Source: Rhodocyclaceae bacterium (GTDB lineage Bacteria; Pseudomonadota; Gammaproteobacteria; Burkholderiales; Rhodocyclaceae). Taken from it: DNA of 64,000 nt. Of this stretch, positions 31,211-39,994 are shown piece after piece. A model generated the notes under the pieces. The model did no database searches. It was not told where the DNA came from and saw only the letters and a list, made by a program, of their open reading frames with translations. The stretch lies in assembly GCA_019455325.1 (NCBI GenBank), contig JACFMQ010000009.1, positions 62,001 through 126,000 of the forward strand. Direction: 5' to 3'. A program made the translations under genes and the position numbers. Positions within the stretch are counted from its first letter, which is position 1, and the number at the start of each line of letters is the position of its first letter.

Positions 31211-32239
31211 TTAGTTTTTCCGCCGGTAGCGGATCGTGCCGTCGTGCCCGTCCTCGCGGACGAGCCGGCCGGCGTATTCGAGTCGGTTGAGGTGGGCGAT
31301 CGCCTCGCCCATGGCGAACATCACCTGGTGCGTGTCGAGTTCGCGCGGAAAGAGCGTGGCCAGCAGGTCCGCCGCGCTGCGCGGTTCGGCGCAGGCGTCT
31401 TCGAGAACGCGCAGCCGTTCCTCGTGGTGCGCGCGCTGCGCCGCCACCCGCCCGTGCACGCCGACGAAGGGCAGGCCGTGCGAGGGAAGCGCCAGCGTCT
31501 CTTGCGGCAGTTCGCGGTAGCGGTCCAGCGAGTCGAGGTACTGCGCGAGCGAATCGGCGCCGGGCGTCACCGCGAAGACGCTGATGTTCGTCGAAATCTT
31601 CGGCAGCAGCATGTCGCCGGAAATTAACACGCCCGCATCTTGGCAGTAAAGCGAGGCATGCTCGGGGGAATGGCCGTAGCCGACACGAACCTGCCACGAT
31701 CTGCCGCCGATCGGGAAGCGGTCGCCGTCGAAGAGGCGGAAGTAGGTCTGCGGCAGCGTCGGTACGCCGCGCGCATAGCTGTTCGCGCGCTTTTCCAGCG
31801 CCGCCGTGCGCTCGGCGTCGAGGCCGTGGCGGACGAACTGGCGCAGCATCGGCTGCGTGCCGTGGCCGCTCGATTCGTGGAATACGGCGTGCGCCGTCAG
31901 GTACTCGGCGGCGGTCATCCACACCGGCGCGCCGGTCTTCTCCTGCAGCCACTGCGCCAGGCCGACGTGGTCGGGGTGGAAGTGCGTGACGACGATGCGC
32001 TTCACCGGCGCCGTCAGCCGGCCGAGGATGCTTTCCCACAGCGCGCGCACTTCGTCCAGCCCGTAGCCGGTGTCGACGATGGTCCACGCCGGCCGGCCGC
32101 CGTTCTCGTCTTCGAGCAGCCACAGGTTGATGTGGTCCAGCGCGAACGGCAGCGGCATGCGCAGCCAGTGGATGCCGGGCGCCACTTCCAGGGTTTCGCC
32201 GGGCGCCGGCGGGGTGCGGAACGGGAAATCGGGCAACAT
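31211..32239 (-). CDS. Metallo-beta-lactamase-fold hydrolase
   Basis: 342 residues. The zinc-binding motif is THFHPDH at residues 85-91, with later ligands His (YGHSPEHASL), Asp (ISGDMLLP) and His (LPSHGLPF). A C-terminal helical domain of about 100 residues suggests the glyoxalase II/RNase Z-like group with a winged-helix tail seen in acyl-thioester or lactone hydrolases. The substrate is unknown. It is transcribed away from liuR across a 64-bp gap and toward phaC, so it may share control with leucine degradation or PHA synthesis. Confidence 0.8.
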   Translation of the reverse strand: MLPDFPFRTPPAPGETLEVAPGIHWLRMPLPFALDHINLWLLEDENGGRPAWTIVDTGYGLDEVRALWESILGRLTAPVKRIVVTHFHPDHVGLAQWLQEKTGAPVWMTAAEYLTAHAVFHESSGHGTQPMLRQFVRHGLDAERTAALEKRANSYARGVPTLPQTYFRLFDGDRFPIGGRSWQVRVGYGHSPEHASLYCQDAGVLISGDMLLPKISTNISVFAVTPGADSLAQYLDSLDRYRELPQETLALPSHGLPFVGVHGRVAAQRAHHEERLRVLEDACAEPRSAADLLATLFPRELDTHQVMFAMGEAIAHLNRLEYAGRLVREDGHDGTIRYRRKN

Positions 32240-32303
32240 ACGGTAAGGTATTGAAAAAGGCCGGGGATTGGATTAACGTAGGCACTATACCATTCGCCCC
32301 CGT

Positions 32304-32822
32304 ATGGAAAAGACCGCCTTGACCGACGAAGGTTCCATCGCCGACCACGCCGCCGCCGCGGGCCTGGGCTTGCAGGCCGGAGAGGCGCTGCGCCAGGCAC
32401 AAACATTTCACATTTCCGACCTGGCGCGCGAGTTCGGCATCACGCCGCGCACGATCCGCTTCTGGGAGGACCAGGGCCTGCTCTTCCCGCAGCGCGAGGG
32501 GCAGACGCGCGTCTTCTCGCGCCGCGACCGCACGCGCCTGAAGCTCGCGCTGCGCGGCAAGCGGCTCGGTCTGAGCCTCGCCGAGATCAAGGAAATGATC
32601 GAGATGTACGACACGGCGCGCGATGAAAGTTCCCAGCTCCTCAAGTTCCTCGACCTGCTCGCCGAGCGCCGCGCCGCCTTCGAGCGCCAGCGCGAGGACA
32701 TCGCGGCCGTGCTCGACGAGATCGCCGGCTTCGAGGCGCAGTGCCGCGAGCTGCTGGCGCGGGAGGCGGCGGCCGGCGGCGCCGCGCCGATTTTCGACGC
32801 CGCTCGGTTGACGTTAACGTAA
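32304..32822 (+). CDS. liuR: MerR-family regulator, LiuR-like
   Basis: 172 residues. The MerR DNA-binding domain (about 33-100) is clear: FHISDLAREFGITPRTIRFWEDQGLL in pieces, then the wing region RVFSRRDRTRLKL. A long dimerisation helix and a C-terminal effector part without metal-binding Cys follow. LiuR regulators in proteobacteria control leucine and isovalerate degradation, and the gene directly precedes these enzymes here. A roughly 30-residue N-terminal extension precedes the domain; an internal start is possible. Operator-like ACGTTAACGT repeats overlap its own stop codon. Confidence 0.85.
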   Translation: MEKTALTDEGSIADHAAAAGLGLQAGEALRQAQTFHISDLAREFGITPRTIRFWEDQGLLFPQREGQTRVFSRRDRTRLKLALRGKRLGLSLAEIKEMIEMYDTARDESSQLLKFLDLLAERRAAFERQREDIAAVLDEIAGFEAQCRELLAREAAAGGAAPIFDAARLTLT

Positions 32823-32830
32823 ACGTAAGG
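32808..32830 (+). promoter_or_regulatory. Putative LiuR operator with overlapping ACGT repeats
   Basis: TTGACGTTAACGTAAACGTAAGG (split: TTGACGTTAACGTAA followed by ACGTAAGG) contains the perfect palindrome ACGTTAACGT and a further ACGTAA half site. This resembles the TTTACGTAAACGTAAA-type motif of LiuR regulons. It overlaps the liuR stop codon (TAA 32820-32822) and lies 19 bp before the next start. A lone half site (TTAACGT, 32273-32279) also lies upstream of liuR. Confidence 0.6.
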
Positions 32831-32848
32831 TCCAACCCCTAAGGTCAC

Positions 32849-33310
32849 ATGCCCATACACAAGCCGCTCGACCCCGACTTCGCCGGCCGCATCCGCGCCA
32901 GTTTCGACAACCAGGCGGCGATGGCGCTGATCGGCGCGACCATGCCGGTCATCGAACCGGGCTACACCGAGATCCACCTGCCGTACCGGCCGGAGGTCAC
33001 GCAGCAGCACGGCTACATCCACGGCGGCGTGGTCGGCATGATCGCCGACTCGGCGGCCGGCTATGCGGCGAACACGCTGACCTCGGCCGAGACCGGCGTG
33101 CTCACCGTCGAATACAAGCTGAACCTGCTGGCGCCGGCCGACGGGCAACTGCTCATCGCCGAGGGCTCGGTGGTGCGCTACGGGCGGACGCTGATCGTCA
33201 CCAAGGCCGAGGTCTTCGCCGTCAAGGACGGCAAGAAGACGCAGTGCGCGTTGATGCAGCAGACGATCATGGCGCTGCACGGCAAGAAAGAGAAAACCGA
33301 AGTCAAATAA
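32849..33310 (+). CDS. PaaI-family hotdog thioesterase
   Basis: 153 residues with the hotdog-fold signature [23 protein letters not shown] (the HGG..... D catalytic region) and a second-half strand [14 protein letters not shown]. Such enzymes hydrolyse acyl-CoA thioesters and often rescue CoA trapped in dead-end intermediates. It is the first gene behind the putative LiuR operator and lies 13 bp before isovaleryl-CoA dehydrogenase, so it probably belongs to the liu operon. Confidence 0.87.
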   Translation: MPIHKPLDPDFAGRIRASFDNQAAMALIGATMPVIEPGYTEIHLPYRPEVTQQHGYIHGGVVGMIADSAAGYAANTLTSAETGVLTVEYKLNLLAPADGQLLIAEGSVVRYGRTLIVTKAEVFAVKDGKKTQCALMQQTIMALHGKKEKTEVK

Positions 33311-33323
33311 AGGAGTGAGACAG

Positions 33324-34496
33324 ATGGAAATCCCGAGCCTCGATTTCGCCCTGGGCGAAGACGTCGCCATGCTGCGCGAGACGGTGCGCCGCTTCGCCGC
33401 CGAGGAGATCGCGCCGCGCGCCGACGCGATCGATCGCGACAACCTGTTCCCCGCCGACCTGTGGCAGAAGTTCGGCGAGCTCGGCCTCCTGGGCATGACC
33501 GTGTCGGAGGAGTACGGCGGCTCGAACATGGGCTACCTGGCGCACATCGTCGCCATGGAGGAGATTTCCCGCGCCTCGGCCTCGGTCGGCCTCTCCTACG
33601 GCGCGCACTCGAACCTGTGCGTGAACCAGATCCGCCGGAACGGCAGCGACGCGCAGCGCGCGAAATACCTGCCGAAGCTGATCTCCGGCGAGCACGTCGG
33701 CGCGCTCGCCATGTCCGAGCCGAACGCCGGCTCCGACGTCGTCTCGATGAAGCTGAAGGCCGAGAAGAAGGGCGACCGCTACGTGCTGAACGGCAGCAAG
33801 ATGTGGATCACCAATGGCGGCGACGCCGACACGCTGGTGGTCTACGCCAAGACCGACCCGGCGGCCGGCGCCCGCGGCATGACCGCCTTCATCGTCGAGA
33901 AGGGTTTCAAGGGCTTCACGCACGGCTCGCACCTCGACAAGCTCGGCATGCGCGGCTCGAACACCTATCCGCTGTTCTTCGACGACTGCGAGGTGCCCGA
34001 GGAGAACGTGCTCGGCGGCGTCGGCAACGGCACCAAGGTATTGATGAGCGGCCTCGACTACGAGCGCGCCGTGCTCTCCGGCGGCCCGCTCGGCATCATG
34101 GCCGCGTGCATGGACGCGGTCGTGCCCTACCTGCACGACCGCCAGCAGTTCGGCCAGAGCATCGGCGAGTTCCAGTTGATGCAGGGCAAGGTCGCCGACA
34201 TGTACACCACCTGGCAGGCGACGCGCGCCTACGTCTATGCCGTGGGCCGCGCCTGCGACCACGCCGACCATGCGCGCACGCTCAGGAAGGACGCGGCCGG
34301 CGCCATTCTCTATTCGGCCGAGAAGGCGACGTGGATGGCCGGCGAGGCGATCCAGACGCTCGGCGGCGTCGGCTACACCAACGAGTACCCGACCGGCCGC
34401 CTGTGGCGCGACGCCAAGCTCTACGAGATCGGCGCCGGCACGAGTGAAATCCGCCGCATGCTGATCGGCCGCGAGCTGTTCGCCGAAACCTGCTGA
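33324..34496 (+). CDS. liuA: Isovaleryl-CoA dehydrogenase
   Basis: 390 residues, FAD-dependent acyl-CoA dehydrogenase that converts isovaleryl-CoA to 3-methylcrotonyl-CoA, the first committed step after leucine transamination and decarboxylation. The catalytic Glu is in the isovaleryl-specific position, Glu247 in [15 protein letters not shown], instead of the EGxxx site used by other family members. The FAD motifs MSEPNAGSD and KMWITNGG are present, as is the C-terminal [10 protein letters not shown]. The ATG at 33324 has AGGAG eight bases upstream and is preferred to GTG at 33315. Confidence 0.95.
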   Translation: MEIPSLDFALGEDVAMLRETVRRFAAEEIAPRADAIDRDNLFPADLWQKFGELGLLGMTVSEEYGGSNMGYLAHIVAMEEISRASASVGLSYGAHSNLCVNQIRRNGSDAQRAKYLPKLISGEHVGALAMSEPNAGSDVVSMKLKAEKKGDRYVLNGSKMWITNGGDADTLVVYAKTDPAAGARGMTAFIVEKGFKGFTHGSHLDKLGMRGSNTYPLFFDDCEVPEENVLGGVGNGTKVLMSGLDYERAVLSGGPLGIMAACMDAVVPYLHDRQQFGQSIGEFQLMQGKVADMYTTWQATRAYVYAVGRACDHADHARTLRKDAAGAILYSAEKATWMAGEAIQTLGGVGYTNEYPTGRLWRDAKLYEIGAGTSEIRRMLIGRELFAETC

Positions 34497-34542
34497 ACCA
34501 TGCCCGCGCCGCTGCCCGCAACCCGATGACGATCCTGCAAAC

Positions 34543-35685
34543 ATGAGCCTCGCCCTGCGCATCATCGCCGACGCGAACGATCCGGCGCTCGCCAGCGTCC
34601 GCCAGTTCTTCCGCAACTACGCCGGCTGGCTCGGCGTCGACCTCTCGTTCCAGGGCTTCGCCGAGGAGATGGCCGCGCTGCCGGGCTGCTACGCGCCGCC
34701 GCAGGGCCGGCTGTGGTGCGTCGAGCTGGACGGCAGGCCGGTCGGCTGCGTCGGCATCCGGCCGTTCTCGGAGGGCGTCTGCGAAATGAAGCGGCTCTAC
34801 GTCGAGCCCGAGGCGCGCGGCTGCGGCGCCGGGCACGCGCTGGCGCTGGCCGCCATCCGCGCGGCGAAGGAACTCGGCTACCGGCGCATCCTGCTCGACA
34901 CCATGCCGGCCATGCGCATGGCCGTGAAGCTCTACCGCGAGCTCGGCTTCAAGGAGGCGCCGGCCTACTACAACACGCCGATCGAGGGCACCATCTTCCT
35001 TTCGCTCGACCTCGACAACTGGTCCGAGGACGAGGTCAGGAACGAAAACCTCAGCCACCTGTTCGACTTCAACCGCGCCTGGGCGAAGCAGATGCAGGAG
35101 GTCGACCCCGGCTACTTCGACAAGCTCGCCAGGCTGCAGACGCCGGCCTTCCTGTGGATCGGCTGTTCGGATTCGCGCGTGCCGGCGAACCAGATCGTCG
35201 GCCTCTTGCCGGGCGAGGTCTTCGTGCACCGCAACGTCGCCAACCAGGTGGTGCATACCGACCTCAACTGCCTGTCGGTGATCCAGTTCGCCGTCGAGGC
35301 GCTCAAGGTGCGGCACATCATGGTCGTCGGCCACTACGGCTGCGGCGGCGTCAAGGCGGCGCTCGACAAGGAGCGCGTCGGCCTCGTCGACATCTGGCTG
35401 CGCCACGTGCGCGACGTGCACGCCAAGCACGCGGCGGCCGTCGACGCGCTGCCCGAGGCGCGGCGCCACGACCGCCTGTGCGAACTCAACGTGCTCGAAC
35501 AGGCGGCCAACGTCTGCCAGACCTTCGTCGTCCAGGACGCCTGGGCGCGCGGCCAGCAACTGACCGTGCACGCCTGGATCTACGGCCTCAAGGACGGACT
35601 GGTGCGCGACCTCGGCTTCACCGTCGGCCGTCCCGAACAAATCGCCGCGCGCTACGAACTGGCGCTCGACGCCCTCGCTTCCTGA
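34543..35685 (+). CDS. GNAT acetyltransferase/beta-carbonic anhydrase fusion
   Basis: 380 residues with two domains. Residues 1-155 form a GNAT N-acetyltransferase (MKRLYVEPEARGCGAGHAL is the acetyl-CoA-binding motif A; KLYRELGFKEA ends the fold). Residues 168-375 form a beta-class carbonic anhydrase with zinc ligands Cys208, His264 and Cys267 and the Asp210-Arg212 dyad (CSDSRV, GHYGCGG). The CA domain should supply bicarbonate; the methylcrotonyl-CoA carboxylase in the same operon consumes it. The acetyltransferase substrate is unknown. The gene lies between isovaleryl-CoA dehydrogenase and thiolase, and no internal stop or start separates the domains. Confidence 0.9.
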   Translation: MSLALRIIADANDPALASVRQFFRNYAGWLGVDLSFQGFAEEMAALPGCYAPPQGRLWCVELDGRPVGCVGIRPFSEGVCEMKRLYVEPEARGCGAGHALALAAIRAAKELGYRRILLDTMPAMRMAVKLYRELGFKEAPAYYNTPIEGTIFLSLDLDNWSEDEVRNENLSHLFDFNRAWAKQMQEVDPGYFDKLARLQTPAFLWIGCSDSRVPANQIVGLLPGEVFVHRNVANQVVHTDLNCLSVIQFAVEALKVRHIMVVGHYGCGGVKAALDKERVGLVDIWLRHVRDVHAKHAAAVDALPEARRHDRLCELNVLEQAANVCQTFVVQDAWARGQQLTVHAWIYGLKDGLVRDLGFTVGRPEQIAARYELALDALAS

Positions 35686-35707
35686 TCTTTCTTCCAAGGA
35701 GAACGCT

Positions 35708-36889
35708 GTGTCCGATTCCATAGTCATCGTTTCCGCCGCCCGCACGCCGATGGGCGGCTTCCAGGGCGACTTCAACGCGCTCACCGCGCCGCAGCTCGGC
35801 GCCGCCGCCATCAAGGCCGCGGTCGAGCGCGCCGGCGTCAGCGCCGATGCGGTCGAGGAAGTGGTCTTCGGCAACGTGCTGCAGGCCGGCGTCGGCCAGG
35901 CGCCGGCGCGCCAGGCCGCGCTCGGCGCCGGGCTGCCGCTGTCGGCCGCCTGCACCACCGTGCACAAGGTCTGCGGCTCGGCCTTGAAGGCGGTCATGCT
36001 GGTGCACGACAACATCCTCGCCGGCGCCTTCGAGGTCGGCGTCGCCGGCGGCATGGAGTCGATGAGCAACGCCCCCTATCTGCTGCCGAAGGCGCGCGGC
36101 GGCTACCGCCTCGGCCACGGCCAACTGCTCGACCACATGTTCTTCGACGGGCTGGAAGACGCCTACCAGAAGGGCCGCCTGATGGGCACCTTCGCCGAGG
36201 AGTGCGCCGAATCCTACGGCTTCACGCGCGAGGCGCAGGACGCCTTTGCCATCGAATCGACGAAGCGCGCGCAGGCGGCGATCACCGGCGGCAGGTTCGC
36301 CTGGGAGATCGCGCCGGTGACGATCGCCGGCAAAAAGGGCGAGGTCGTCGTCGACAAGGACGAGCAGCCGCTCAAGGCGCAAATCGACAAGATCCCCGGC
36401 CTCAAGCCGGCGTTCAAGAAGGACGGCACGGTCACCGCCGCCAACTCCTCGTCGATCTCCGACGGCGCCGCCGCCGTCGTGCTGATGAAGGAGTCGAAGG
36501 CGAAGGCGCTCGGCCTGAAACCGCTCGCCCGCATCGTCGGCCATGCCACGCACGCGCAGCAGCCGAACCTGTTCACCACGGCGCCGGTCGGCGCCATGCA
36601 GAAGCTGTTCGCCAAGACCGGCTGGACCGCCGAATCGGTCGACCTGTACGAGATCAACGAAGCCTTCGCCGTGGTGACGATGGCGGCGATGCACGACCTC
36701 AGGCTGCCGGCCGACAAGGTCAACGTGAACGGCGGCGCCTGCGCGCTCGGCCACCCGATCGGCGCTTCCGGCGCGCGCATCCTGGTGACGCTGCTCGGCG
36801 CGCTGCGGGCGCAGGGCAAGAAGCGCGGCGTCGCCTCGCTGTGCATCGGCGGCGGCGAAGCCGTGGCCGTCGGCGTCGAGATGCTCTAA
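35708..36889 (+). CDS. Acetyl-CoA acetyltransferase (thiolase II)
   Basis: 393 residues. Thiolase catalytic residues are Cys89 (TTVHKVCGSALK), His in ALGHPIGASGAR and Cys in ASLCIGGGEA, with the NEAFAVV segment between. It interconverts acetoacetyl-CoA and two acetyl-CoA. In this operon it can complete leucine breakdown after HMG-CoA lyase, provided acetoacetate is re-activated by an enzyme not in the window. It could also feed PHA synthesis. The start is GTG at 35708 with a GGAGAAC ribosome binding site. Confidence 0.94.
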   Translation: MSDSIVIVSAARTPMGGFQGDFNALTAPQLGAAAIKAAVERAGVSADAVEEVVFGNVLQAGVGQAPARQAALGAGLPLSAACTTVHKVCGSALKAVMLVHDNILAGAFEVGVAGGMESMSNAPYLLPKARGGYRLGHGQLLDHMFFDGLEDAYQKGRLMGTFAEECAESYGFTREAQDAFAIESTKRAQAAITGGRFAWEIAPVTIAGKKGEVVVDKDEQPLKAQIDKIPGLKPAFKKDGTVTAANSSSISDGAAAVVLMKESKAKALGLKPLARIVGHATHAQQPNLFTTAPVGAMQKLFAKTGWTAESVDLYEINEAFAVVTMAAMHDLRLPADKVNVNGGACALGHPIGASGARILVTLLGALRAQGKKRGVASLCIGGGEAVAVGVEML

Positions 36890-37798
36890 TTGCACGCCAC
36901 TCCGGCCACCTACCTCAAGCTGACCGGCGCCATGTTCCTGTGGGGCGGCACCTGGATCGCGGGGCGCGTCGTGGCGCAGGAACTGTCTGCGCCGCTGTTC
37001 GCCGCCGCCTTCCGCTTCCTCCTCGCCGGCGTGGCGCTGGCCGGCTTCGCGCTGCTCACCGAGGGCGCCGTGCCGCGCCCGTCGGGCAGCCGCGAATGGG
37101 GAGCGGTGACCGGGCTGGCGGCGACCGGCATCTTTCTCTACCCCGTCTGCTTCTTCTACGGGCTGAAACACATCCCGGCCGGACGCGGCGCGCTGGTCGT
37201 CGCGCTCAATCCGGTGGTCGTCGCGCTTGCCGCCTGGTTCGTCGGCCAGGAGCGGATGACGCCGGCCAAGCTCGCCGGCGTCGCCGTGGCGCTCGCCGGC
37301 TGCCTGATCGTGATCGGCGACGGCGATCCTTTCGCGCTGCTGCACGGCGCGGTCGGCGTCGGCGAATGGCTGATCGCCGGCTGCGTGCTGTGCTGGACCG
37401 CCTACACCTTCATCGGCCGCAGCGCGACGAAGACGCTCTCGCCGCTCGCCGCGACGCTGCACGCCAGCCTGCTCGGCGCGCTCTTCCTCGGCGCCGCCGC
37501 GCTCGCGCAGGGCGGCATCGAGGGGCTGCATTTCGGCCAATGGTCGTGGCGCGTCTGGGCCAGCGTCGTCTTCCTCGCGCTCGGCGGCACCGCGCTCGGC
37601 TTCACCTGGTTCGCCGACGGCGTGCGCGCGCTCGGCGCGGCGCGCGCCTCGGCCTTCATCAACCTCGTGCCCGTCTTCGCCGTGCTGCAGGCCGCCGTCC
37701 TGCTCGGCGAACGGCTGGCGCTGGCCGTGCTCGCCGGCGGCGCGCTGGTCATCGTCGGCGTCTGGCTGACCACCTATTTTTCGGAGAAACCCGCATGA
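36890..37798 (+). CDS. EamA/DMT-family transporter
   Basis: 302-residue membrane protein with ten predicted helices arranged as two five-helix EamA repeats (about 10-140 and 155-295). Repeat signatures are GAMFLWGGTWIAGRV in the first helix and GGTALGFTWFADGVRALGA in the second half. Drug/metabolite exporters of this family move amino acids or other small metabolites; the substrate here is unknown. The likely start is TTG at 36890, directly after the thiolase stop, since the first helix begins too early for the ATG at 36932. Its stop overlaps the next gene (ATGA). Confidence 0.85.
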   Translation: MHATPATYLKLTGAMFLWGGTWIAGRVVAQELSAPLFAAAFRFLLAGVALAGFALLTEGAVPRPSGSREWGAVTGLAATGIFLYPVCFFYGLKHIPAGRGALVVALNPVVVALAAWFVGQERMTPAKLAGVAVALAGCLIVIGDGDPFALLHGAVGVGEWLIAGCVLCWTAYTFIGRSATKTLSPLAATLHASLLGALFLGAAALAQGGIEGLHFGQWSWRVWASVVFLALGGTALGFTWFADGVRALGAARASAFINLVPVFAVLQAAVLLGERLALAVLAGGALVIVGVWLTTYFSEKPA

Positions 37799-38931
37799 TC
37801 CTCACGCAAGAACAGGAAATGATCCGCGACGCCATGCGCGAGTTTGCACAGGAGCGCCTCGTGCCCTTTGCCGGCGAGTGGGACCGCAACCACACCTTTC
37901 CGGCCGAGGCGTTGAAGGAACTGGGCGCGCTCGGCGCCATGGGCGTCACCGTACCCGAGCAGTGGGATGGCGCCGGCCTCGACTACATGAGCCTGGTGCT
38001 GATGCTCGAAGAGATCGCCGCCGGCGACGGCGCCACCTCGACCATCGTCAGCGTGCAGAACTCGCTGGCCTGCGGCATCACGCTGAAGTACGGCAGCGAC
38101 GAACAGAAGGAGAAATACCTGAAACCGCTGGCGCGCGGCGACATGCTCGGCTGCTTCTGCCTGACCGAGCCGCACACCGGCTCGGACGCTTCCGCCATCA
38201 CCACGCGCGCGACGAAGGACGGCGACCATTTCGTGCTCAACGGCGTCAAGCAGTTCATCACCACCGGCAAGCATGCGCAGGTGGCGATCGTCTTCGCGGT
38301 GACCGACAAGGCCGCCGGCAAGAAGGGCATCTCCTGCTTCCTGGTGCCGACGGAGACGCCGGGCTACGTCGTCGCCCGCATCGAGGAGAAGATGGGGCAG
38401 AAGGCGTCCGACACCGCGCAGATCATCTTCGAGAACTGCCGTATTCCGGCTTCGTGCCTCTTGGGCAGGGAAGGCGAGGGCTACCGGATCGCGCTCTCCA
38501 ACCTGGAGGCCGGTCGCATCGGCATCGCCGCGCAGTCGGTGGGCATGGCGCGTTCGGCGCTGGCCGCGGCGGTGAAGTACGCGAAGGAGCGCATCGCCTT
38601 CGGCGTGCCGCTGACCGGTCATCAGGCGGTCAGCTTCCGGCTGGCCGACATGGCCACGCAGGTCGACGCCGCGCGTCTGATGGTCTGGCGCGCCGCGGCC
38701 TTGAAGGACGCCGGCCGACCCTGCCTCAAGGAAGCGTCGATGGCCAAGATGTTCGCCTCCGAGATCGCCGAGAAGGTCTGCTCGGACGCCATCCAGATCC
38801 ACGGCGGCTACGGCTACACCAGCGACTTCCCGGTCGAGCGCATCTACCGCGACGTGCGCGTGTCGCAGATCTACGAAGGCGCCAACGACATCCAGCGGCT
38901 GGTCATCGGCCGCGCCATCGTCGAGGACTAG
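37795..38931 (+). CDS. Acyl-CoA dehydrogenase (short-chain type)
   Basis: 378 residues. The catalytic Glu is at the usual C-terminal site, Glu361 in YEGANDIQRL, unlike the isovaleryl-CoA dehydrogenase upstream, so this is a short/branched-chain or butyryl-type enzyme. FAD and substrate motifs are CLTEPHTGSDAS, KQFITTGKHA and IQIHGGYGYTSDFPVERIYRD. It probably handles a related short or branched acyl-CoA. The ATG overlaps the transporter stop (ATGA), and the next gene starts 3 bp after its stop. Confidence 0.93.
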   Translation: MILTQEQEMIRDAMREFAQERLVPFAGEWDRNHTFPAEALKELGALGAMGVTVPEQWDGAGLDYMSLVLMLEEIAAGDGATSTIVSVQNSLACGITLKYGSDEQKEKYLKPLARGDMLGCFCLTEPHTGSDASAITTRATKDGDHFVLNGVKQFITTGKHAQVAIVFAVTDKAAGKKGISCFLVPTETPGYVVARIEEKMGQKASDTAQIIFENCRIPASCLLGREGEGYRIALSNLEAGRIGIAAQSVGMARSALAAAVKYAKERIAFGVPLTGHQAVSFRLADMATQVDAARLMVWRAAALKDAGRPCLKEASMAKMFASEIAEKVCSDAIQIHGGYGYTSDFPVERIYRDVRVSQIYEGANDIQRLVIGRAIVED

Positions 38932-38934
38932 GCG

Positions 38935-39372
38935 ATGGCCGCGAAACTGCGCGCCGGCGCCACGTCCGAAGCCTTCCAGCGCAGCGCCGAAGGCTTCCTG
39001 CCCGGCTGGTTCGGCCTGAAGGTCACGGCCATCGAAACCGGCCGGCTGGCAATGGCGATGCCGATCCGCCCGGAGATGCTGGCGCCGAACGGCTTCCTGC
39101 ACGCGGCCTCGGTGATCGCGCTGGCCGACACGGCCTGCGGCTTCGCCACCATCGCGCACCTGCCCGAGGGCGCCGAGAGCTTCACGACGATCGAGCTGAA
39201 GACCAACTTCTTCTCGACGCAGCGCGAGGGTACGATCCGCTGCGTGGCCACGGTCGCGCACGCCGGCCGCAACACGCAGGTGTGGGACGCCGAGGTGTTC
39301 GGCGACGGCGACCGCCGGCTGGCGCTGTTCCGCTGCACGCAGATGGTGTTGTGGCCGAAACCGCAGGCTTGA
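38935..39372 (+). CDS. PaaI-family hotdog thioesterase (second copy)
   Basis: 145-residue hotdog protein. The active-site helix is FLHAASVIALADTACGFAT, with His-Ala-Ala replacing the more usual His-Gly-Gly, and the substrate strand is TTIELKTNFFSTQREG. It is probably an acyl-CoA thioesterase; the substrate is unknown. It is distinct from the 153-residue thioesterase at the head of the operon, giving two such enzymes in one cluster. Confidence 0.85.
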   Translation: MAAKLRAGATSEAFQRSAEGFLPGWFGLKVTAIETGRLAMAMPIRPEMLAPNGFLHAASVIALADTACGFATIAHLPEGAESFTTIELKTNFFSTQREGTIRCVATVAHAGRNTQVWDAEVFGDGDRRLALFRCTQMVLWPKPQA

Positions 39373-39382
39373 GGAGGAAGGC

Positions 39383-39994
39383 ATGAGCGAGACGAAGACG
39401 CCGCTGGAGTTCTATTTCGATTTCTCGTCGCCCTACGGTTACCTCGCCAGCGAGCGCATCGACGAGCTCGCCGCGAAGTACGGCCGCAAGGTGAAATGGC
39501 GGCCGGTGCTGCTCGGCGTGATCTTCAAGGCCACCGGCACGGCGCCGCTGACCGAGGTGCCGCTGAAGGGCGAATATTCGAAGCTGGACTTCGCCCGTTC
39601 GGCGCGCTTCATGGGCGTTCCGTACCGGCAGCCGAGCCGCTTCCCGCTGCCGACGCAGGTCGCGGCGCGCGCCTACTACTGGCTGCACGAGCGCGACTGC
39701 GCGCAGGCGCGCGCCTTCGCCCACGCCGTCTACCGTGCCCTCTTCGTCGACGACCGCGACATCTCCGACGCCGCGATGGTGCTCGACCTTGCCGCCGGCG
39801 TCGGCGTCGAGCGCGCGGCGCTGGCCGAGGCGATCGAGTCGCCGGCGATCAAGGAGCGCCTGAAAGCCGAGGTGGCGGCGGCGCTGGAAAAGGGCGTGTT
39901 CGGTTCGCCGTTCATCCTCTGCGACGGCGAACCCTTCATGGGCGCCGACCGTCTGCCGCAGCTCGAAGCGCGGCTGGCCGGCAAGGAATTCTGA
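39383..39994 (+). CDS. 2-hydroxychromene-2-carboxylate isomerase/DsbA-like protein
   Basis: 203 residues with the thioredoxin/GST-kappa fold: [19 protein letters not shown] at the N-terminus contains the Ser-Pro-Tyr active site of HCCA isomerases, with no CxxC. The C-terminal [21 protein letters not shown] contains the cis-Pro loop. The founding family member acts with glutathione in naphthalene catabolism, but many members lie in fatty or branched-acyl clusters with unknown function. It has a GAGGAGGAAGG ribosome binding site and overlaps the next gene by one base (TGATG). Confidence 0.87.
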   Translation: MSETKTPLEFYFDFSSPYGYLASERIDELAAKYGRKVKWRPVLLGVIFKATGTAPLTEVPLKGEYSKLDFARSARFMGVPYRQPSRFPLPTQVAARAYYWLHERDCAQARAFAHAVYRALFVDDRDISDAAMVLDLAAGVGVERAALAEAIESPAIKERLKAEVAAALEKGVFGSPFILCDGEPFMGADRLPQLEARLAGKEF

